A stretch of DNA of 64,000 bases, from positions 14,508,001 to 14,572,000 of the forward strand of contig NC_091048.1 of the NCBI RefSeq assembly GCF_963966145.1. The letters are read 5' to 3'. Under the pieces are notes generated by a model. That model saw only the letters and a program-made list of their open reading frames with translations, was not told the origin of the DNA and ran no database searches. The translations under genes and the position numbers were made by a program. Positions 55,971 through 64,000 of this stretch are shown in pieces (positions within the stretch are counted from its first letter, which is position 1; every line of letters begins with the position of its first letter). The DNA comes from Tenebrio molitor (taxonomy: Eukaryota > Arthropoda > Insecta > Coleoptera > Tenebrionidae).

Positions 55971-56779
55971 TATAAGTTGTTTTGTACTGCATTACGTTGC
56001 TAATACGAGTATATAAAGGATAATTTACCAACAAATGATGATGAAGTTGAAGATTTATTTAAGGAAAACGATGATCTTGAGGAAGACGTTGAAGAAAATC
56101 AAGGGGAAATCACAGCAAAGAAGACGTGAAATCGGGTTTTAAGTTTTTTTTTAGTTTAGTTAGCAAATGCTATAATTTTCCAGCTTTTGCTGTTAAGTGA
56201 AAGCAAAAGATTATTCACATCATTTTAAGCAAAAACTTTCAGCAAAAACTAAAACTACCTAGCAAAAGCTACTGCTAAAACTAAATGCTCAAAGCAAAAA
56301 CTTAATTTTTATTCACACTGCCCATGGTTCAATATGCCCCCCATTTTTATTACCATTTGTAATCTTCTTCGCCAGTGCAGTTGCAGAAGCTATTTGTCTC
56401 TGAGGTAGCTGATTCGGGTGTGGGTCGTTTTACCGACAGCCTTTTTACCGACAAAATAGTATATTAAGTATAAAGAACGGTAATGACAATGTACGGATCG
56501 AAGACAATTGTTTGGAGGAGGAGCTTGCGACGACTCCAATATTGTCTGAGATCCGTACATTGTCATTAACGTTCGTCATGCTTATGAGATTTTTTGCGCG
56601 GTTGAATATTTATTACAAAACATTCCTAACTAGAATGCAATGCGATACGACGCCCTTCACATCGTGTTATCACAATGTCGATTTTTGTATCGCGTTTCTA
56701 AGGCAATCTGCAAACAACTACCGCCATTGCAGTTTTTGTGCGCAAATATCGCCAGTTGTGTTGAAAAACAAGCAGTAAA

Positions 56780-57615
56780 ATGAGTGATATTAGTGATTCT
56801 GAAAACGAAGTGGATATTGTAGAAGAAACTTTGAATGTGGGGTGCGTCACAAATAAAGAATTTTTGAAACTAACGACCTCAACGTGTAATTAAGAAGACA
56901 AGGAATATTATTTCTTTGCAGCGGCAAGGAATGCGGACCACAAGAGCCGTGTGAGTTTCCAGAAAGTGCTAACATCTTATCTTCAACTTCTGTCTACATA
57001 AATCAAGAATTTTCGAAACCAGCGAACTCAATATGAAATCAAGAAGACAAGGAAAATCCGGGGTATGAACATTTTGACAATTCTAATGTCGCAGCAAGTC
57101 TGTTACTAAAATTGTTTCATTGCAGCGGCAAGGTAGGCCGACTACAAGAGCCGTGTGAGTTTCCAGAAAGTGCTAACATCTTGTCTTCAACTTCCGTCTA
57201 CATAAATGAAGAATTTTCGAAACCAACGATCTTAATTTGTAATCAAGAAGACAAGGAAAATGCGGGGTATGAAAATTTTGACAATGCCAATGTCGCGGCA
57301 AGTTTGCTAATGCTATTTCATTGCAGCAGCAAGGAAAGCCGACTACAAGAGCCGTGTGAGTTTCCAGAAAGTGCTAACATCTTGTCTTCAACTTCTGTCT
57401 ACATAAATGAAGAATTATTTTCGAAACCAACAACCTCAATGTGTACCTAATCAAGAAGACAAGGAAAATGCGGGGTATGAAAATTTTGATAATGCCAATG
57501 TCGCGGCAAGTTTGCTAATGCTATTTCATTGCAGCGCCAAGGAAAGCCGACTACAAGAGCTTTATGAGTTTCCAGAAAGTGCCCCCACATCTTGTCTTCA
57601 ACTTCTGTCTACATA
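56780..57615 (+). CDS. gene of unknown function with tandemly repeated 67-69-residue segment
   Basis: The ATG at 56780 opens MSDISDSENEVDIVEETLNV, an acidic start like that of the recombinase at 39145 (MSDSEESVGAD). The frame stops at 56893, then repeat units continue. Each unit encodes about 67 residues: RLQEPCEFPESANILSSTSV, YINEEFSKPTILICNQEDKE and NAGYENFDNANVAASLLMLF then HC. 57112-57450 is open across two units; other units are shifted or stopped, so it is probably decaying. TTTCATTGCAG at each unit border looks like a 3' splice site, so the units could be duplicated exons. No function can be named. Confidence 0.4.
56921..57615 (+). repeat. tandem array, four units of 201-208 bp
   Basis: Units begin at 56921, 57125, 57326 and 57534 (last one partial), each with GCGGCAAGG-type start and GTGTGAGTTTCCAGAAAGTG. 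Identity is high. A partial zeroth unit precedes the array at about 56843. Confidence 0.85.
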
Positions 57616-57900
57616 AAAATTATTATAATAATCGATTAATTTTGAATAAACTTTACTTACCGTTCTAGAACACCAAAAATTACTTACCATCGAGTTTATC
57701 GTTAGCAACGAGTAAACAGAGCTTACCATCTTGGAAACAGACGTGGTAAACAACCAAATAGAGTACAATCGCGCAAAAATTAAGATAATTTATATATATA
57801 AAGAATAATGCACTAATGTAGGTAATGATTTAAACTGACTTTTAAAAATTAACGTAACACATGGACTGAATATGCAGGGTATTTATAAATAAAAAATATA

Positions 57901-58090
57901 CAGTTGATTGCAAAAAAAAACGTGAAATGCAAATTTTCCTAATATAAATTTGGTTTTTAAATTTTTAAAAATCTCATTGAATTTTGACCCTCATTCTAAC
58001 CTAACTCTGGTAAGAAGGGTTCGCACTATGAGATAATTGTAAAAATATGTCAATTTTATTCTGACAGTTCCCATTTCTTTGTAACCAACT
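57901..58090. mobile_element. MITE, copy 2 of the 14406-14640 family
   Basis: CAGTTGATTGCAAAAAAAAA at the left after TA, mirrored GTAACCAACT at the right; shares ATTTTGACMMTMATTCTAAC with the other copy. Confidence 0.7.
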
Positions 58091-58254
58091 AACAACTATA
58101 CATATTTGACAAATAATTTGAAATATATTTTAACTTATTATTTAATTATCGGTTCCGAATGAAACGTAAATATCAGTAAACTAAATGTTTTTAACATAGT
58201 GTCCTATGGTAGTGTGTTTCAATACAACTTAGTTATGTTCGTTTTCGTTATATA

Positions 58255-58315
58255 CAGACTGTCTATAAAAGAATGAGGGATCGCAGAGGGCTCTGGAATT
58301 TGAATTTGCCAACCC
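58255..58315. mobile_element. left-end fragment of the 43434-43716 type MITE
   Basis: 61 bp are nearly identical, from CAGACTGTCTATAAAAGAAT to TGAATTTGCCAACCC. The rest of the element is missing; 58316-58746 holds nothing recognised. Confidence 0.7.
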
Positions 58316-58746
58316 GCATTAAAATTACATAACATAGAGGTGACTTTAACCGCTACTACTTCGACCAGGTTTACTGAACAATGTCGTTTTCACCGCTAGG
58401 AGTAAGTACAGCACCCCCACGAGATTTATTGGAACAGCAAAAATTTCGATCCCTTCTGAAAACAGTATAACTCTGGTCAAACAATTCATTGTTACTCAGG
58501 CCATCATGTAGCCAAGTTTCCGTAATGGCTATCAGATTAAAGTCACAAAAAGCAGCAGAGTTAAAGAAAGTAACGGTTTTGGAGTTTAAGCCCCGTACAT
58601 TTTAATAGTACAGGGTCATTATAAATGATTGTACTATCGTAGTAGGCGTTGGTGGCTTAGTGATTGTGCCGCAAGTTTCATAACATGAGTGAGACTAGTA
58701 TCGCCGATAGGTGGCGCTACTGGTGGTAGTGGAAATCTGTCTACTA

Positions 58747-58853
58747 CAGAGTGTCCCAAAATTGGCGTACAAACTACTTACTACCTTATCGAGGATGTTT
58801 AAATGTACATGAAAAAAAAAATGGAAAAAATGTTTCCGACAAAAAAGATATAG
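58747..58853. mobile_element. TIR a, left arm (partner 61672-61761)
   Basis: CAGAGTGTCCCAAAATTGGC ... TTTAAATGTACATGAAAAA is inverted at 61672-61761. TA precedes it. Confidence 0.68.
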
Positions 58854-58860
58854 ATATATA

Positions 58861-59180
58861 CAGGTGTCCCAAAAATAGCGGACTAACGGTGCACTACGGT
58901 GTAGAAGAGACTACCGTAAACGTCAGAAAAATGTTTAAAAAATTCTATTGGACTTATTTACTGATTGGGCGGTCCTTGAAAGTGGCACTTAACAGGAAAA
59001 TTGTTTTGAAATATATGTATTAAATTGTCATGACAGCTACCTCTAATCGTACATATTATCACAAAGTACAGGATTACTCACTACCAATAACTAATCCTGC
59101 ACAATAGTGAATTTAGAAGCTTTGGAAATCGAAAAAAATATTTTAAATCCACTACGGTAACATTGCAAGGTAATGATGAA
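58861..59180. mobile_element. TIR b, left arm of about 320 bp (partner 62783-63108)
   Basis: CAGGTGTCCCAAAAATAGCG ... CATTGCAAGGTAATGATG is inverted at 62783-63108; TA flanks both outer ends. The two pairs a and b are interleaved, not nested. Confidence 0.7.
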
Positions 59181-59233
59181 CGAGTACATCTTTGTTTACA
59201 TTGTATTACCGTTAATAATAAAAATATAAAATT

Positions 59234-61540
59234 ATGACATCTTGCATTAAAGTAATAATTTACGACCATTGTCAAAAATTAAATATACTTAATGAAGAAC
59301 AAAAAGGTTGTGTTAAAGAGTGTTTTGGTTGTAAAGAACAACTCATAATAGATACGGTAATAATGGAACAAGCTAGAAAAAATAATAATAGAAATATTTA
59401 TACCGCATTCATAGACTACAAAAAAGCCTATGATTCAGTACCACATTCATGGTTAATTAAAATTCTTAAAATGTATAAAATTAATTTGGATTTGATTAAC
59501 TTTTTATCTCATGTTATGACATTTTGGAGAACTACTTTAAATTTATCAATAAACAATAATACATTTAAAAATCCGAGCCTATTCAAATTAAACGGGGAAT
59601 TTATCAAGGAGATTCTTTAAGTTCTTTATGGTTTTGTCTAGCCATTAATCCTTTGACAAATCTATTAAATAGTACTGGATATGGTTTCAATATTAGACTT
59701 AATAATACCACACTATCCAAATTAAATCACCTTCTTTATATGGATGACATAAAACTTTATGCATCAAAAAAGAATCACATTTTATCTTTACTAACAATAA
59801 CTGAAAATTTCTCAAATGATATTGGGATGAGTTTTGGTATTGATAAGTGTAAAATGCAATCAATATGTCGCGGTCATTACGAACATTTAGAATATATAAC
59901 TCAAGAGGGAGAAATCATTAAAAATTTAAATAAAGGAGAATTTTATAAATATTTAGGTATTAATCAATCAAATCATATTCAACACTCAATTATAAAAGAA
60001 AATTTAGAAAAGCAATTTTATTTAAGAATTAAATCTATTTTAAAATCAAAATTAAACGGTAATAATTTAATTAAAGCAGTTAATACATATGCTGTTCCAT
60101 TACTGACCTATTCTTTCGGTGTTATAAAATGGTCCAAAACTAATTTACAGAACATAAACATTAAAACTAGAGTTCTTTTTACCAAATTTAGTAAACACCA
60201 TCCTAAATCTGCTATTGAAAGATTTAATTTACCACGCGAAAACGGTGGTAGGGGTTTTTCAAATCTAGAAATACTGCTAAAAAATCAAATTGCTTCACTA
60301 AAAAATTATTTCCTCAATAGAGCTCGTGATAACACCTTTTTTAATGCTTTGGTTTCAGCCGATAAAGGCTACACACCTTTAAATTTAAGTGATAATATAA
60401 TTTCAGATATTGTTAAGCCAAATATACCTGACACTATAGCAAATATAAAACAGAAGTCTTTACATGGGAGATACTTTAAAGAACTGGAACAACCAGAAGT
60501 TAATATTCAGGCCTCTCATGCATGGCTTAAGAAATCAAATATTTACCCTGAGACGGAGGGTTTTATATTTGCAATACAAGATCGTGTTATAAATACAAGA
60601 AATTATAAAAAACACATATGCGGTTTACAATCGATAATTGATAAATGTAGGATTTGCGGAACTGAAGGGGAAACAATTGAACACATCATTTCTTCTTGCA
60701 CCGTTTTGGCTCAAAGCGAATATAAAAAACGTCACGATATATTCGCTAAAATTATACACATGAATTTAGCTGTTAAATTCAATTTATTAAAGAATACACA
60801 ACCACATTATAGTTATACACCAGAAAGTTGTTTGGGAAATGACAAGTTATATTTTGATAGAACAATCTTAACTGACATTCATGTTAAGCATAACAGACCA
60901 GACATTATAATTTTAAATAAACAACAAAAGCAAGCATATCTTTTAGATTTAGCTGTTCCAAATTCACATAATATAACACAGACATATAACACAAAAATTA
61001 ATAAATATTTAGAGCTCTCCGTTGCTACGAGAAATCTTTGGTGTTTAGAAAAAATTTCGATTTTACCACTTGTAATTTCAGCAACGGGAATAGTACCGCA
61101 ATCTCTTTTTAATAGTAGTTTATTTAACGAGTTCGCGTGTAATTTGGGCTTTTTTGGCATGCGTGGGCCAGTTTAAAACTCGAGTGAAACGAGAGTTTTA
61201 AAGGCCCACGAGTGCCAAAAAAAGCCCAAATTACACAAGAACGAGTTGAATACAACGTTTTTTTGTTCGACGAGTCCCCCAAAGGCTCCAAATCGCTGAA
61301 AATCTTTAAAATTAGCTTGACGTTTCGTTTTGACAAGTTGTCAAATTTATCAAAATCCGTTCACATAGGAGAAAATTCTCAAATTCTGACAGTGTCGAAC
61401 AAAAAAAATTTAAAAATTCTGGATTTAGATAACACATTGGTAGTTCAAAAAGGTATATTATTATACTCATGTCACATCGTGAGGAAGTTCCTTAACATTG
61501 ACACAGAACATAATACACAACAGAGTTAAAATGCGGAGGC
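59234..61540 (+). pseudogene. R4-clade LINE ORF (RT plus restriction-like endonuclease), broken
   Basis: MTSCIKVIIYDHCQKLNILN, EEQKGCVKECFGCKEQLIID and FIDYKKAYDSVPHSWLIKIL are the first RT motifs. A one-base loss in an A-run near 59567 shifts the frame; RGIYQGDSLSSLWFCLAI then LLYMDDIKLYA follow. The zinc motif CRICGTEGETIEHIISSC and endonuclease RPDIIILNKQQKQAYLLDLA lie near 60640-60960. The C-terminus ATRNLWCLEKISILPLVISA is intact until the hairpin element enters at 61113; the tail resumes at 61406. A 20-bp insertion also disturbs the start at about 59210. Confidence 0.8.
61113..61405 (+). mobile_element. hairpin-type element family 1, copy E, complete, with known empty site
   Basis: TAGTAGTTTATTTAACGAG at 61113, hairpin arms 61128-61178 and 61190-61243 with tip CTCGAGTGAAACGAGAG, GAATACAACGTTTTTTTGTT, end CAGTGTCGAACAAAAA at 61405. 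The R4 copy at 36649-36660 reads TTTTTAAAAATTT here without the insert, so the element lies between two A residues and made no duplication. Confidence 0.85.
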
Positions 61541-61671
61541 GAGACGCCGGTAATTATGTTGATAAGCACTGCACTATTACTTGATAGTATTATCCGTAAT
61601 AGTGTATGTACTCCGGCAAAATTGCCGTGCCGCCGGGTGGAGGTGGGATACGAATAATTTATTTTTTTGTC

Positions 61672-61761
61672 TGAAAATTTTTTTCCATATTTTTTTCGTG
61701 TACATTTAAACATCCTGGATACGGTAGTAAGTAGTTAGTCCGCCATTTTTGGGACACCCTA
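61672..61761. mobile_element. TIR a, right arm
   Basis: Inverted copy of 58747-58853, ending TTTTTGGGACACCCTA and followed by a short TA run. Confidence 0.66.
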
Positions 61762-61769
61762 TATATATA

Positions 61770-62773
61770 CATAGTGATCACAAAAAAAAACGCCCCAGCT
61801 TATATCTTTCTTATTTGACATCCGATTTCAACGAGTAATACATCAAATTAAAGAATTTAAAAAGTACTATAAACTGAATATAAAATGTTTTCCTTAGCAA
61901 CCCTTCCTTGCAAGGGTTAAGGGTCAACTTTATTTTTTTTAATGGCAACATACAATTTTTTTGGTACAGTTAGATTCATTATGTTTTTCTGAGTTTAAAA
62001 ATATAGTACACCCTGTATATTTAAATGTCATTCTAATTTCTAATTCTAATAGGAATAAGTATTAGAACTTTATTCGTAACAGGCCATGAATTACTTATGA
62101 ACACATTTTTGTAGTCATGGAAACAATATTTATTAAGTAATACCAACAATAAAATAACAATAATTTTTTTTCAACTGATCTGTTCAAATTGAGCACCATT
62201 TTGCTCGAAACACTTCGCGTGGCATTCAGAAGGCTTTCAGGTGGCGTTTCTCTGCAAGTAGTAATTTCTATTATTTCCGAAATATGCTTGCAACATATCC
62301 ACAATTTCATTATTGTTCATTTTATTTCACTAAATTGGAGAAACAAAATTAAACAAAAATTACGACAAATAAAGTTTATTTTCAAAATAAATGTTTATTT
62401 TTTTGTGTTTCCATGGCTACAAGAATATCTTAAGTAATTCATAGCCTGTTACGAATAAAGTTCTACTTATTCCTAATGATTTGTAATTGAATTTTATTTA
62501 TTTCTTATGTTAGAATAACATTTAAATATACAGGGTGTGCTATATTTTTTAACTTAGAAAAACATAATGAATCTAACTGTACCAAAAAAATTAAATGTTG
62601 ATATTTAAAAAATTTAAGTTGACCCGTGATCCTTGTAAGATAGGGTTGCTAACGCCAACAATTTATATCCAGTTTATAGTACATTTGGACCCTTTAATTT
62701 GATGTACCGTTGGTTGAAATCGGATTTCAAATACGAAAGATATAAGCTGGGGCGTTTTTTTGTGATCACGCTG
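61770..62773. mobile_element. 1.0-kb long-TIR mariner derivative
   Basis: Ends CATAGTGATCACAAAAAAAA and the complement of TTTTTTTGTGATCACGCTG are TA-flanked; arms of about 260 bp share ACGCCCCAGCTTATATCTTT. A transposase C-terminus is on the minus strand at 62172-62227 (ECHAKCFEQNGAQFEQIS then stop). Confidence 0.8.
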
Positions 62774-62782
62774 TATATATTC

Positions 62783-63108
62783 GTACATCATTACCTTGCA
62801 ATGTTACCGTAGTAGATTTAAAATAATTTCTTCGATTTCCAAAGCTTCTAAATTCTCTATTATGCAGGACTAGATATTGGTAGCGAGTGATCTTGTACTT
62901 TGTGATAATATGTACGATTAGACGTAGCTGTCATTTCATACATACATATATATGTATTTCAAAATAATTGACCTGTTAAGTGCCACTTTCAAAGACCGCC
63001 AAATCAACAAATAAGTCCAATACAATTTTTTAAACATTTTTCTGACGTTTAGGGTAATCTTTTCTAGACCGTAGTGCACCGTTAGTGCGACATTTTTGGG
63101 ACATCCTG
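62783..63108. mobile_element. TIR b, right arm
   Basis: Inverted copy of 58861-59180, ending CATTTTTGGGACATCCTG next to TA. Confidence 0.68.
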
Positions 63109-63235
63109 TATACCGGATGTCCCAACGGTTTGGCAAAGTAGATTTACTAAGTTAATATAAGTTCTTTGAAAAATGTTATTATTTCATGTTATACATACAA
63201 GTTATGAGCACGGTTTAAAAATATTTTAGATTATA

Positions 63236-63602
63236 CAGGGTGTTTGGTGTATCGGTGGCAACACAAACTTATATTTTTTTAAATGGAACACCCAGTATTT
63301 TTTTGCGTTTTTTGAAAGCTCTCGTCAAAACAAAGAGGAAGATACCACATTTGATGGGTCTAACTTCTACTGTTAGTAAACTATTCGCTCTTTTGTGTCC
63401 GGACAAACCAAACCAAACCAAACTTTGAAAATTTGTGAAAAATATAACAGATGATAATTATTTAGATTAGATTTTTTTAGAACATTGTAAATATCGACAA
63501 TTTTATTGCCTTGTTGAAAAACATTAAGATTTTTACGATTACGTCGAAGGCGCTTCAAACGCAAACTCTTTATTTAGTCTTTTTTTTTACTGGAACACCC
63601 TG
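63236..63602. mobile_element. possible DNA element with short TIRs
   Basis: CAGGGTGTTTGGTG and, in complement, CAGGGTGTTCCAGT, both next to TA. Only nine terminal bases match, so this is weak. No transposase is visible. Confidence 0.4.
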
Positions 63603-63730
63603 TATTTAGATATACCGTTGGATAGCTCTTTCAATGAGCGTTTAAAAGATTGGTATCTAAAATAAATAGTTTATCCACAAATTTCATTTAAAATATCATA
63701 AAATAAAATAATATAAAAAAAAAGTATGCC

Positions 63731-64000
63731 ATGCCTATGTCAACATCATCTAATATTTCTCTTGACGAAAATGATAGTTTTTTTGAATTTAAATATCCTC
63801 AAGACTCAAGATTTCGTTTACGAACTACTCACTGGAAAATTAGTGATAAGGATTTAACCGACGCAGGTCCTTCAAACGTTAATATAAATCTTGACGAAAA
63901 ATTCGGAAATGTCAAGAAATGTCACAATACAATTTATGAAGATAAATTAGTTTTTTCAATGTGAAGAGTGCAACAGGAACTTTAAAAATGAAAAGGGTCT
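63731..64000 (+). pseudogene. C2H2 zinc-finger ORF start, probably 5' end of an RLE-type LINE, runs off right edge
   Basis: The ORF opens MPMSTSSNISLDENDSFFEF and ends in the first frame at 63964, but a one-base shift in a T-run (63951-63956) leads into FQCEECNRNFKNEKG, the first half of a C2H2 finger of the type found at the N-terminus of R2/R4-clade LINE proteins. Because three R4 pieces lie in the window, this may be the 5' end of a related element. A host zinc-finger gene is the alternative. Confidence 0.45.

Larger units (their letters stand above)
53889..56130 (+). pseudogene. PIF/Harbinger transposase, interrupted and frameshifted
   Basis: Pieces in order: FLRFLSNPESQRGFVKEEGA (53897-), IAHNWIQFPNNENTIHEALA, VAIDCTAVHM (first catalytic Asp), DEYVNRKGYCTIHVQA, GSVHDSRILRRSS (second Asp, to 54289), an insert, then LILGNVGYGITPWLLTPHKE (55080-), AEVAYNNLHKAERVIIERCF (catalytic Glu) and LKRRF (to about 55300). 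After the F3 hairpin element and a MITE fragment it resumes with LPTNDDEVEDLFKENDDLEE and an acidic end at 56130. Several frame changes and stops show it is dead. This is the DDE_Tnp_4 domain of Harbinger transposases. Confidence 0.8.
53251..56323 (+). mobile_element. PIF/Harbinger transposon with several nested insertions
   Basis: Ends GGGCAGTGTGAATAAAAATT and the complement of AATTTTTATTCACACTGCCC are flanked by ATG (53248-50, 56324-26), a 3-bp duplication as in Harbinger. It carries a transposase pseudogene (53889-56130). Nested inserts are 53364-53731, 54290-55038, 55300-55853 and 55869-55970; without them it is about 1.3 kb. Confidence 0.82.
56457..57779 (+). mobile_element. hairpin-type element family 4 with coding cargo
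   Basis: Starts TAGTATATTAAGTATAAAG after AAAA. Hairpin arms 56476-56519 and 56531-56573 (AACGGTAATGACAATGTACG / complement) with tip GAGGAGCTTGCGACGA. Then CGTTCGTCATGCTTATGAG and TTTTTTGCGCGGTTG at 56590-56604, whose partner CAATCGCGCAAAAA ends the element at 57766-57779. A gene-like region with four tandem units lies inside. Confidence 0.7.
59181..61654 (+). mobile_element. R4-clade LINE, longest copy
   Basis: Starts within the RT N-terminus and ends GGTGGGATACGAA. It is interrupted near its 3' end by a family 1 hairpin element (61113-61405). The 5' end abuts TIR b. Confidence 0.82.

Overview
This window is AT-rich, intron-bearing animal DNA that looks like an insect genome, possibly a beetle (the order is a guess). 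The reasons are a facilitated trehalose transporter (Tret1-like) gene, R4-clade and CR1-group LINEs, Ty1/copia and Ty3 remnants, PIF/Harbinger elements and very many small TA-flanked Tc1/mariner derivatives. Only one conventional host gene is recognised: Tret1-like, minus strand, a first coding exon at 22945-23107 joined across a 5.4-kb transposon-filled intron to a large exon at 16157-17502 (502 aa predicted). A MYB/SANT-like exon at 24698-25201 may be host or transposon derived.

Layout. 1-2.8 kb: Harbinger transposase pieces and small TIR elements. 4.3-15.8 kb: hairpin-bearing elements, long-TIR mariner derivatives with transposase fragments, a nearly complete Tc1/mariner transposase with an intron (7862-8963), a LINE tail and a solo LTR. 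16.0-23.1 kb: the Tret1-like gene; its intron holds a Ty3 gag remnant, a Mutator-like element with a 9-bp target duplication, and MITEs. 24.7-25.9 kb: MYB/SANT exon and MITEs. 27.7-35.0 kb: a CR1-group LINE whose ORF2 is split by two DNA transposons inserted at TA; the frame is restored exactly when both are subtracted. 35.1-36.9 kb and 59.2-61.7 kb: two R4-clade LINE copies. 37.0-42.1 kb: a nest of mariner derivatives into which a tyrosine-recombinase element has inserted. 43.7-46.4 kb: giant inverted arrays with microsatellites. 46.5-51.4 kb: a copia element with both LTRs hit by other elements. 53.3-56.3 kb: a Harbinger transposon, itself hit at least four times. 56.5-57.8 kb: a hairpin element with a tandemly repeated coding segment. 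58.7-63.6 kb: overlapping long-TIR elements around an R4 LINE. Right edge: start of a C2H2 zinc-finger ORF, probably another RLE-type LINE.

The most unusual signal is a shared architecture seen in several otherwise unrelated repeats. Each starts with TAG directly after an A, has a short A/T-rich head, then a long imperfect hairpin, then the complement of the head, a T-run and a short inverted repeat; the partner of that repeat plus an A-run forms the other end, and no target duplication is seen. Two sites can be compared with the same sequence lacking the insert. One such element (38825-41514) carries a spliced tyrosine recombinase gene with the expected catalytic residues, and its mates look like non-autonomous relatives. 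Read in reverse complement the architecture resembles Helentron/HINE elements (asymmetric terminal inverted repeats, 3' hairpin, T-T insertion), but Helentrons are not known to encode a tyrosine recombinase, so this is the best candidate here for an undescribed system.
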